This document shows, in pieces, positions 21,985 to 30,665 of a stretch of 64,000 nt of DNA (within the stretch, counting starts at the first letter, position 1; every line of letters begins with the position of its first letter). Source of the stretch: Macrostomum hystrix (lineage: Eukaryota > Platyhelminthes > Macrostomidae); contig CATNEN010000039.1 in assembly GCA_950097015.1 (NCBI GenBank), positions 10,510,001-10,574,000 on the forward strand, written 5' to 3'. The position numbers were made by a program, and so were the translations under genes. Under the pieces are notes generated by a model. It was not told the origin of the DNA and made no database searches. It saw nothing but the letters and a program-made list of their open reading frames with translations.

Positions 21985-23400
21985 GTTCTTTATTAACCAA
22001 TCCAGTTCTCTGTACACCATTGTGGTAATCTATTTTCTTACCCCTGTTATCTGCCCGCTCCGCCCTTCTCTATCTATTATCGATTGTGTCGCTGTCCCTT
22101 TCCGCTAACCCCCCTCCAGTCTGGCGTCTACCCCCCATTGTTCACTCACCCCAGGGTTTTCATACCCTCTTTTGTCTCTCCTCGCTGTCGACCCCCTTTC
22201 TGTCCTAGCATATCAAGAGTTATAATATCGTCTGGTGTATCGGTTCAAAGTCCCCCCTTCATTCTCATATCTCTTTTGTAGCGAAGGTTTCAACGAAAAT
22301 CAATTTAATACAGAGCGGTCAAGGAAGAGGAGACGTGCCCCAGCTTTCGCAGAACAAAATCTGAACTCACAAATTTCTTAACTATAGAAATCTTGCGACA
22401 AGAATCGTTAGTTTAGTGACAGACCGATCTAAATATTGCCTTATTGTTTTAATCTCATTGAATCATTTTTTCAGCTACTGACTTTATTTACATTGAAAAT
22501 ATTATTTGTTGTTAACCACTTTTAAGCTGTTGCTTTCTTATGCGTTTTAATAACATAACGTCTTATATCAAATTTCTTTAAATTGTTTTCCAAGTTATAT
22601 TTCAGCTATATTTGCTGTCAGACCCTAAATGCGCATTGATATTTCCGATTTGATTTTGTATTGCTTTGTTTTCATGGTGGTGGTGCCCTGTTCTCTGTTT
22701 TTTTGCCTTTGTTTTATGCGTACGTCAAATTTTTTTTCTAAAATCATTTTGTTTTATGCGTACGTCAACTTTTTATGTCAGTAAAAATAAAAAATAAAAA
22801 CATGATTTGTCTTCATATCCGTAGCATCAATCGCAGACATAAACGTGATAGGCTTGTGTGTGTGTGTTTTATTCTGCATTCGAGATCAAATTTTGTAGGT
22901 GCACAAAGTCAGATTGTAGTTGAAATAAAGAACGAGCTCCACTTAGAACAAAGGAGCCATTGTGAAACAATAGACATTTGCAAAAGTTAAGTTTGAAAAC
23001 TAGTGCGGAAAATGATTCAGATTGATAAAATGCCTTTGGGATTCTCAAAGACAAGTCTGACAAATACAGAGCAGAACAAACAGATAGCTGTCCATGCGCA
23101 GTAATTGTTTTAATTCGAACACAAACGGGTTGATAAGGCAGCAGCTGAGCAGGCACTCTGCGATGCAGCATAGCCACGAAGCGATGGGCAGCCCTGACTG
23201 AGTCCGAGTAGCTCCGGGCGCCACAGATGCTCAGTTGGCCAGTGGGGTAGAGTAGCAGTGTCACTCTCGGATTCCGGATCCCCTCTTGATGAGCACTCGG
23301 TGCCAGACGGGTCGGTAGATGACATGAGCCATGCTGAGAGTGAGTTCCCGAAGTGGAAGCTGGGCGTCCCTGCCACCGGCCAGTCTCAGATCCACTCCTG
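21985..23400. other. Polinton spacer between polymerase and virion module
   Basis: No firm gene. It includes duplicated phrases such as GTTTTATGCGTACGTCAA near 22715 and 22750. The minus-strand frame running through 22869-23440 does not resemble a protein I know and probably reads non-coding sequence. Confidence 0.5.
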
Positions 23401-23439
23401 CGACCAGATTGGTAACTCTCGGGGCTGTTGCTTGAGTAG

Positions 23440-23972
23440 TCATTTCTAATGCGTCGGCTGTTTGTGAAGTTGCCCGTGCTTCTAGTGCAGGAGGAGCAGT
23501 TTGAAATTGTCATGTGCCACGGGCACTGCTCGCTTCTTAAGCTGATACAAAATGTTGGCTTCAGCCAGCTGTAATACAAAAGCGCGTTTCTCACGGCGCA
23601 GCCGGTATCTGATGTTTTGCTAGATGGCGATCCCAGATCCTCCAGGTTGTACACCTGCCTGCCCAACAGCTGGGTCAGAAATACACACTTATTCTCCCTA
23701 CATGTCCAGGTGGGCTTGCATGCAATTCTTCGGATGTCAGCAGCCAACTCCGTGTAAGGTCGGGTTCCATCGGTCCACTTTAGCCTATGCCGCTTCTGTG
23801 TGAGCTGTCTGTATCGAATTCGCATTCCAGGGGAAACCCTCTCCCAGGAACATGGGGACGCATACACATGGTGGGTGATGAGTTAGCTTCCTGACCTATC
23901 TTATACAACTGCCATCTCCTTCACAATGAAATCACTGTTACATGGAAAGCCTTGGATGTCGATGTAGTACAT
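23440..23972 (-). pseudogene. RNase H-fold-like protein of unknown role, broken
   Basis: From the minus strand near 23970 one frame reads YIDIQGFPCNSDFIVKEMAV and stops. A later frame then reads RHRLKWTDGTRPYTELAADI, CVFLTQLLGRQVYNLEDLG and CAVRNALLYYSWLKP. The pattern (hydrophobic strand, D-x-Q-G-F, FIVKE, then VYNLEDLG) recalls a family of uncharacterised invertebrate, transposon-associated proteins that I think has an RNase H-like exonuclease fold. That link is from memory. The gene begins about 10 bp after the end of the next gene upstream, so it was the last of the minus-strand module. At least one stop interrupts it. Confidence 0.4.
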
Positions 23973-23981
23973 TTTCAGTCG

Positions 23982-24699
23982 TTAATCGAATTCTTGGCCA
24001 TTAGAATCAGCCCGCTGCTTTCTTATATACTTTTTTTGCTCACCTAGCTTCAGCCAGGCTGTCTTGCACCCAAATCCCTTAACTGCATGTTGTTCTTTTC
24101 CAACTTCAACCTCTTCACTGGTAGCTGGCAGAGACATTTGCTGTCTGAGGGATTTTCCTATAGCTGAAACTGGGACATTAGAACTCTTTTGTCCCAGCAA
24201 GCAAACGAAATCATCCCACCCGGCTGGTTTATTTCGCATTTCAGAATCCCTCACCGCATGCTGAATCAAGTCGACGATGTTCGATGAGGAAATTAACTTG
24301 CCGGAAATTTCCGTCTCCCCACTGTCACCCACCCGAATCAGAGACGGATTGGCTGATAGGATGGCCCATAGACTGCGAGCGCTGGTTTTGAATTTCTGGG
24401 GCACGGACTGGGCAATCTTTTCTGCCCAGCTGCTCGGCAGCATCTCTGCTTTCTGTTTCTGTGCCGCTTCACTCTCTCCTGCTACACTCTCCTTTCCAAC
24501 TTGCTTGCGCTTGGACAACAAACTTTTCATAGCGTTCTGGTACATTGTCTGGCCAATCGTCGGCATACAATATATCATCACATTTTATTTGTGCCTGCTT
24601 TACCGCAATGTCTCCTGCAGACTCATTGAGCTTCACATTACTCATTAGCATGTCATACTCAGACTTGGGAATCAGAACCATCTCGGGGAACTTGTTCAT
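23982..24699 (-). pseudogene. Polinton virion-module protein (uncharacterised), frameshifted
   Basis: It starts at ATG 24699 (MNKFPEMVLIPKSEYDML). One frame change near 24540 leads to a segment with NAMKSLLSKRK, the GEXXISGKLISSSNIVDLI block and KPAGWDDFVCLL, then TAG at 23982. This GxxI..SNIVDLI...P-GW-F arrangement is, as I recall, a conserved uncharacterised protein of Polintons encoded next to the capsid genes. Its start overlaps the end of the small protein upstream by about 40 bp, a viral-style compact layout. Part of its 3' end (23955-24105) is duplicated in inverted form at 25780-25948. Confidence 0.6.
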
Positions 24700-25006
24700 T
24701 TTCCTTCTTTCTTCTATGCACAAGCTTCAGCAGAGTGGGGAGAATTTTAAGGAAATTATGATTTAGCAAGTCAGCTTCTTTTCTTTGAGCTGGGATTTTT
24801 CGAATAATCTGCTTGGACTTTGCCAGCTCAGCCTTTTCAATAAGAGAGAAAGTCAGGTTGTTTTCCAATAGGTTGTAACAGGCTTCAACAAGGAATTTTC
24901 GCACTTCTTTCGGACCGTGCTTGATTAGCAAGCGCTTGAAGCTGACAGTGTATTTCGCTGATGCAAGAATTGCAAAGATGCTTTCATGAAAACAAAGCGT
25001 GTCCAT
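24659..25006 (-). CDS. Small conserved Polinton protein, 115 residues, intact frame
   Basis: The pattern is FAILASAKYTVSFKRLLIKH, then FLVEACYNLLENNLTFSLIE, then a basic region (IIRKIPAQRKEADLL) and LLKLVHRRKK. This matches the small helical basic protein that Polintons encode between the ATPase and the other virion proteins, whose role is unknown. It is the one gene of the module with no visible break. Its last 13 or so codons overlap the start of the next gene. Confidence 0.6.
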   Translation of the reverse strand: MDTLCFHESIFAILASAKYTVSFKRLLIKHGPKEVRKFLVEACYNLLENNLTFSLIEKAELAKSKQIIRKIPAQRKEADLLNHNFLKILPTLLKLVHRRKKENEQVPRDGSDSQV

Positions 25007-25168
25007 TGTGGAGTATAGATATGGAAAACAGCGTATTTGCCATTCTTAGGTATAAACTAGGTGGGGGCGCTGGTTGGGCAGGATCCGGGCTCGCACTCGC
25101 AGCTCATCGGGAGTGGATGGGTGGAAATCCAGAAGCAGGTAAGCTCCCCTACCTTTAGCGGTCACATG

Positions 25169-26083
25169 CTAAAACACAGACAGCAGAAAGCCGGGCTTCT
25201 CTACAAAGCACTGCCTGCCCAGTGCTGCAATCTGCAGCTGGTCTCTGGGGTTTTTCATGATGACAAAGTACATCGCATTCAGACTAATCGTTCGCAACTC
25301 TTTTCCTTTAAAAAATACACTCTGGGTCAGCATTACCAGAAAGCAGGGTAAGTGATGAGCGATTCCGGTGAAAACATTTCGCATCGCAGCAGAGTTAGAA
25401 GTCTCTTCAATCAAATCATCAAAAACAATCAGGTCATTGGGTCTTAGAGCCGCCTCAATGTTGCTGGGGAATCCCTGCTGCATGTGCACTCCCAGGCTGC
25501 TCAGCTCAGAGTGCACTGTCTGCGAAACCCCATAGTACCACAGGACTCTCTCAGGCTTCGTATCAAACATTTTCGCACTTCGCTTCTACAGATTGGCTAA
25601 AGCCGACTATGGAAACCAGTGCGAATAGAACCTGCTATGATGCCCGCCTGCGGCAGGGAAGCTGCATGAATTGCATGCAAGCCCACCTGGACATGTAGGG
25701 AGAATAAGTGTGTACTTCTGTCCCAGCTGTTGGGCAGGCAGGTGTACAACCTGGAGGATCTGGGATCGCCATCTAGGGAAGTTGGAAAAGAACAACATGC
25801 AGTTAAGGGATTTGGGTGCAAGACAGCCTGGCTGAAGCTAGGTGAGCAAAAAAAGTATATAAGAAAGCAGCGGGCTGATTCTAATGGCCAAGAATTCGAT
25901 TAACGACTGAAAATGTACTACATCCCTGTACTGAATTAGCTGCTTCACGAAGGTTGTCTTGCCAGCATTGGTTGGCCCGCTGACAATCATGCAGCTTCCC
26001 TGCCGCAGGCGGGCATCATAGCAGGTTCTATTCGCACTGGTTTCCATAGTCGGCTTTAGCCAATCTGTAGAGCTGACTTTCAT
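25169..26083 (-). pseudogene. Genome-packaging ATPase (FtsK/HerA type), interrupted
   Basis: ATG at 26083. The Walker A loop reads SGPTNAGKTTFVKQLIQ (near 25990-25950). The coding then breaks off at about 25948 and resumes at 25570 with KPERVLWYYGVSQ, Walker B DLIVFDDLIEE (near 25430), and the family tail FTGIAHHLPCFLVMLTQSVFFKGKELRTISLNAMYFVIMKNPRDQ. The roughly 375 bp between are a mosaic of inverted copies of neighbouring sequence (see the repeat at 25575). The enzyme would pump DNA into capsids. Its start codon overlaps the protease stop as ATGA. Confidence 0.85.
25575..25948. repeat. Inverted mosaic patch splitting the ATPase gene
   Basis: Three pieces are joined in line. 25590-25669 is the reverse complement of the ATPase start at 25988-26067. 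25669-25780 is the reverse complement of 23630-23735. 25781-25948 is the reverse complement of about 23955-24105. The order of the last two is swapped compared with their source. Confidence 0.9.
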
Positions 26084-26595
26084 AACTTTCTTTTTCTTAG
26101 GCTGGCTTCGAACTGCCGAAGCATTCTGTCATTCAGGTGGCTCTTTTCCTTTGAATGCAGTTGTCGCAGAACCCACTTAAATGACCGTTCGAATTGAAAC
26201 TTCTGATAAGTAAAATAAAGACAGAAGAGGCCGCATTTGACGGAGTCACAGCTTTGAATTCGATCCACATTGCTGCTCAAACGAAGCGGGGAACCTAAGG
26301 CTACTTTCAGTAAACCATGAATAATCATTCAAGTTTTCGAGTCCCAGCCAAGGGAATTGAAAAGCTCCACAGAATTCCCGCAAGTGACGTCGCAAACCAC
26401 CCAGTGGCCTGACAAGGAGCTGTGATGCAACAAAATGAAAATTAATTTGCTCTTATATGTTTTCTCATTCAGGTAACTCCACAATTGTAATTCTAATTCA
26501 GCATTATTGGAACTATTCAAATTTAGAGACACTATAAAAACGTTTCTAGGGGGCAAAAAGCTTCTGGCAAGTTTAAACACCTGAAAAGTGTTCAT
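26080..26595 (-). pseudogene. Adenain-type cysteine protease, one internal stop
   Basis: ATG at 26595, 2 bp after the capsid protein stop. The block GHWVVCDVTCGNSVELFNSLGW holds the catalytic His and a conserved acidic/FNSLG segment. An in-frame TGA follows at about 26329. In the same frame IQSCDSVKCGLFCLYF carries the Gln and the nucleophile Cys of the family. These motifs match the maturation protease of adenoviruses and Polintons, which cleaves virion proteins. The length of about 170 codons is near the family size. Confidence 0.8.
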
Positions 26596-26597
26596 AA

Positions 26598-27882
26598 TTA
26601 TGATGAAAAATCTAGCAAAATTTCCCTATGCTTGGTGACTTCAATCAGAGAGTCATACAGGCACATGGCAATCAGAGTCACGGCCTCGTCAAGCGCCTGT
26701 CGGAACCGAATCTCCAGCCGCAGTTTTCCCTCTTTCTGTCCGTACCACAGGGCTGCTCCCTCGGGTGTGAGGTCGAACGCTAACACGGTGTTGTCGTTGG
26801 AGAAGACCTGATAGGGGATCCAAGGGACCGAGTTGGTGGGGCTGGCAGACTGGAAACTTTTCAGGTAGTGCAAGTACTCTCGCACAAATGAGTTGTTTTC
26901 GGGTGTGAATGCACCGTGGCACATGGTTTCCCCGCCTTTCTTTAAAGCTAGCTGGCTGAGGTTGAAGCTCTGGAACTCGAAGGGGCTGGTGTGATGATTC
27001 CCGTTGAAGGCTCAGTGGCTCACGAAAGCCAGCATGATGAACTTAGGGAGTTTTCAGTGGGTAAAGCCTTCAATGTTCCTCGACTGGATTCCCTGGGGCA
27101 GAATAAAGTTCTGCATTTCGGCTCGCTCCATAGGATAGAGCGCATTCTGGTTGGTCAGTCCCTGCTCATGGGCTAGGCTGATGTGAGAAGCCACCTTGAC
27201 TCGGCGGAGATGCAGGATGCAGTGGGAGATTTCCATGCGGTAGGCTGTGTTGTTTGTGACCGGGGTTCTGATGGCAAATGCAGCGTCGCTGCGCACCAAC
27301 TTAATGTGCAGGTGCAGGTTGTTCAGCAGGAACATGGGGCACTGGAAGATGTCGCTGAGCAACGGTCCGGCATACTCCACCCAGCGGGACTGCCTGTGGC
27401 TCTCCATGTGCGCCTCTGCAGCGGAGTCAGATTGCAGGAATCCAGCGGGGTAGAACTTCAGCTGCTGGGCGTCTGAGGAGCTCATGAGAGCTTTGAAATA
27501 GGCATGATAGGGATAGAGTTGGTCTCCCCCGGACACAACTCGCTGGTTAATGCTCACAATGACATCAGAGAAGAGCGTAGACAGGACGAAGTTTTCAGGG
27601 TGCACATCACTGTCTCGGCGCTCTGTCAGCTCTCCTTCAGCGTTCAGAACATTCTCCCTCAGCAAGCACCCATCCAGTCGGACTAGGCGGCAGCGAATGT
27701 ACAGTAAAGAATTCAATAGATCGGTGTATTCGTCAGCTGATGGGTGGCAATCGAATTCGATGGGTGCATTTGCAGCAATTGAGTTTCACGGGGTGAATAT
27801 CGACATAGGAGGATTTGTCAATGGCAGTCTGCAGCGCAGGAGCCTTGAACAAATCGAGCCTTGGGTTGAATCCATAAGCCAT
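26598..27882 (-). pseudogene. Polinton major capsid protein (double jelly-roll), broken
   Basis: It starts near ATG 27882 with LDLFKAPALQTAIDKSSYVD, which fits the conserved N-terminus. A frame change near 27790 follows. The long open part 27716-27054 holds LLYIRCRLVRLDG, LYPYHAYFKALM and NLHLHIKLVRSDAAF, then two in-frame TGA codons at 27054 and about 27009. The C-terminal part (SPFEFQSFNL, AFDLTPEG, LRLEIRFRQALDEAVTLI) runs to TAA at 26598. Motif order matches the double jelly-roll capsid of Polintons, meaning the ancestor could form icosahedral particles. Confidence 0.85.
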
Positions 27883-28116
27883 GTCTACGACAAAGAGTCC
27901 AGCACGCGCTTCACCGTTTTCCTGCCGACTTTTCGCTTCCTCTTGCTTACCGTTTTGCCCTTTGCTTTGCTCTCTCCTTTCTTAGGTTTCTTTCTACCTG
28001 CATTGTTCCGTTTCCTTGATTTTTCCCCTTCTTGCCATTTTGGCGAGGTGTCTTCTGTATTCTCTTTTTCCTAGAAGCTTTAGCATATTAGTACTGCCGG
28101 ATCAGCTGCTGATAGT

Positions 28117-28904
28117 TCATCGAATAAGTTTCTCCCGGATCTGGATCGTGAGCAAAACAGGACTGCAGCTCTGAGCAGTCAGATGGTGACCAAATGTATC
28201 CCGCAGTTGAATTCGAATGCTGTGTAGAAAATTTGCTTTCTGGATTGGGAAGAACAAAGTTTTCTTAAACAGTTTGCTAAAGTAGCAGCCCCATTCAGCA
28301 TTAGAACCGATGTTCACAGTTCGCAGCAGGGAGTCCCAGTTGCAGCTTGTTCACTCAACAAGGCTGCAGTGCACATTGACCAGGTTGGTGGGCGGACAGC
28401 CGATGCAACAGCTTGACACGTGGCGCCCAGGTGGGATTTTGATTGACTGGTTTCCAAATCCCAACCACTGCAGGATTTTGCTTGGAGGAAGATACAACTC
28501 TGCTCGTGCGGTATTGTTGTGCATCACTGTTCGTTGATTCTGAATTTCAAACTTTATCCCAAAATCTTTATTGCTGCGAGCCATCAGGCCCGATTCATCA
28601 GCCTCCATCTCAGACTCTCTATCGCTCATGGCATCAAAGAACAGTGACTCAGAGTTGACTAGCAGCTCATTCAACCGCTCCACCAGCGTCCGGGTTGAAG
28701 AACCAGGGCCTCATGCTCTCTTCCATCTAAGACTGTGAAGCAGCAGGGCTCGTCAACTTTGAGCCATGCAGCAGGCAGATGGATTTCAGCCAGACCTGCC
28801 TCATAGTCCACATTTCGATCCAAGTATATAGGTGCAGTCAGGCGAAAATTAAAGTCACTAGAAGAACCTTCTGCATGCTCACTGTTTATTATGATGCTGC
28901 TCAT
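28117..28904 (-). pseudogene. Penton-like / minor capsid protein, broken
   Basis: ATG at 28904. The start FNFRLTAPIYLDRNVDYEAGLAEIHLPAAW is the signature N-terminus of the Polinton penton-like protein. A frame change near 28690, then LVERLNELL and, at the far end, NVHCSLVE followed by an in-frame TGA at about 28353. The same frame continues with LLRTVNIGS and SIRIQLRDTFGHHLTAQSC, the usual C-terminal strands, and ends at 28117. The protein would fill capsid vertices. Confidence 0.7.
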
Positions 28905-28946
28905 TCCTCAAAATCAAAATATTCAAATATCGAATAACTTAGATGT

Positions 28947-29250
28947 CTATACCTTTCTTAAGTCCTTCTCATCCACCCAGCCAGTCGAGTTGTAGTCGGC
29001 CCACTTTACGAGATAGCGAATCTTTCCCTTCCGCTTCTCAGTCTTTAGAATCTTTTCAATCACATACACCCGCAGGGAGTCCGGAACAGCTTAGAGTTCA
29101 TGCTCATAAAAGAGTCATTGAATGTCTTCCCCCCTCATGTCGCGAATCTTGTACATGTAGGGATAATGCTTTGGGGGATAATCCTCCTTCTCTTCATCAT
29201 AGGTCAGCTTTGGCAATTCGTTTGCGTCGTACCTGCGCAGTGGCCAAGGG
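28947..29250 (-). pseudogene. Polinton integrase C-terminus with chromodomain
   Basis: One frame gives KLTYDEEKEDYPP then YMYKIRDMRGEDIQ, the SH3-like tail seen in Polinton integrases. A second frame (29090-28950) gives RVYVIEKILKTEKRKGKIRY then LVKWADYNSTGWVDEKDL, a chromodomain with its aromatic/WADY-type core. The catalytic DDE core that should precede it is not found here or elsewhere in the element. The upstream frame is instead joined to the PC4-like protein by an acidic linker, so an internal deletion is likely. Confidence 0.7.
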
Positions 29251-29928
29251 ACCTTTCGTTTGCAACTGCCGCTGCTGTTGCTGCTGAGCGACGAGGCGGC
29301 GCGAAATTGGTACCAGACTGGATCGCGGCTCAAGTCGCTGTCCTGCAGTGGTAAGCGCCCAGATGGAGAGGAAGAACCCACACTGCTTGCCTTGCCCGAC
29401 TGGGCGATGAGTAGCGTCTTCCGGTCCTCCTCCTCCTCCTCACACGTTCCTTCAACAGAAGCCAGCTCAGCCTTGACATCGATGCCCACCTCACGTTTGA
29501 CGTCTTGAGTGCCCAGCTCATATTCACCTTCTGGTGATTTTCCTTGCAGCTCCGAGTCAATCCAGCTCGCTTTTTTCCATAGCTCATTCCATAGGCGGGG
29601 TGACAGGGCCACGGAATTGCGCCTTAGGTATTCTTCCGTACTTGAAGATACTCCGTATCTTCGAGAAGACGCTTGAGCCAGATGGTTCCTCGGCTGACCA
29701 TCGCGATCTTCTCAAAACCAAGCTTGATCGTGACGTTGTGTCGGTTGACCGCGGAGTGTACAAGTTGTTGCTTCACTTGCTTTAGTTTTCCCATTGATAC
29801 GCGTTGAGATTGAATCCGGGCACGCCTGGCTTCAGTTCTCGTTCACTAGAATAGAAGCGCCGAATCGCTATAAAATGATGACCTTCATAATCTTGCACTT
29901 GCACTTTAAACCCGTCGCAGAGATCCAT
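29250..29928 (-). pseudogene. PC4-like ssDNA-binding protein with acidic tail, frameshifted
   Basis: ATG at 29928, only about 35 bp inside the right inverted repeat. FKVQVQDYEGHHFIAIRRFY then ELKPGVPGFNLNAYQWENL fits the PC4 fold (strand, IRxFY, P-x-xxG-F-x-L, QW-x-L). A frame change near 29785 leads to a second similar unit (KLGFEKIAMV, then after another frame change YLRRNSVALSPRLWNELWKK), so there may have been two PC4-like domains. A Glu-rich stretch (EGTCEEEEEDR) follows. PC4 proteins bind single-stranded DNA in transcription and replication. Moderate certainty. Confidence 0.5.
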
Positions 29929-29967
29929 GCTCAACAATCTGATATAGCAGCGATGAGAATTTGTGTG

Positions 29968-30459
29968 GGGGCCCCCACACCCCCAGCAACTCGTCACTGT
30001 GTGCATGCAGGCGCACTCTCCGCAGCGCGATTGGTTATATTCCACCATTATCTGCCTTCCCGCTTGCCACAGCCACAACCATATCACCATAGAATCATAA
30101 AATCTCTTACCTGGCTCGGCCTGCGCGCCACTGCAGGTGGGGCACAACTCTCTTACCAGGGCCTGATTGGCTCAGCCATCCCAGCAGCATAGACCCAACC
30201 CCTACTATCAATTTGCATTGTCGCTTATCTCCTCAGTACAAGAGCGGCAGAGTTGCATACAGTCATACTACAGCTCTATCTCATCAGACTCAAGATTCAG
30301 AACTATACTCACAAAATATCAATGTTTTCCGGATATACACATTTTATATATTATATGAGCTAGATAGTATATACAGACATATAGATACATACCTTTTACC
30401 TTGACTGCTCACCAATTCCAAACTACAATGCATGCCATGGAATTTCCACGGGATTTCCT
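29968..30459 (-). repeat. Right terminal inverted repeat of the Polinton
   Basis: Reverse complement of 4701-5190 with few differences. The inner edge is a hairpin, GTGTGGGGGCCCCCACAC at 29963-29980. The outer end reads ...GGGATTTCCT, so the minus strand starts AGGAAATCCC. Confidence 0.92.
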
Positions 30460-30665
30460 ACACCAATGCAAAACGTTGTCTTTCCTCAGCTCCTGTAAGA
30501 CAAGTAAAACTGAATTCATCACTTATAAGAAATATTATTTCGCGAGTGTTTCTAAGAAATAATCGGTTTTCAAATCGCACTCAATCAACTGACCTAAGCG
30601 AGAAAAACATAATTAGCAAAACAGAATACAATAATTAAGATGCATGGATAAAACTGAACAGTTAG
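30460..30665 (+). repeat. Direct repeat flanking the Polinton, right copy
   Basis: Same orientation as 4404-4634. It begins at the very base after the right inverted repeat. Confidence 0.85.

Larger units (their letters stand above)
4701..30459. mobile_element. Polinton/Maverick (adintovirus-like) element, 25.8 kb, degraded
   Basis: Inverted repeats of about 490 bp bound the element and both outer ends read 5'-AGGAAAT, matching the 5'-AG start known for Polintons. Inside are the family hallmarks: protein-primed DNA polymerase B, an integrase C-terminus with chromodomain, a packaging ATPase, an adenain-type cysteine protease, a double jelly-roll major capsid protein and a penton-like protein. 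Polymerase lies on plus and the virion module on minus. Most genes carry stops or frameshifts. It is larger than the usual 15-20 kb because retrotransposon debris fills roughly 9.3-17.6 kb and extra genes sit at the left. No 6-bp target duplication is visible (GGCCGC on the left, ACACCA on the right). Confidence 0.9.

Noticed and set aside
22869-23440. C-terminal extension of the RNase H-like protein
   Set aside because: The residues resemble no family and the sequence composition is not coding-like.
4701-30459. Intact, mobile Polinton or virus
   Set aside because: Polymerase, capsid, protease, penton-like and ATPase genes are all broken and no integrase core was found.
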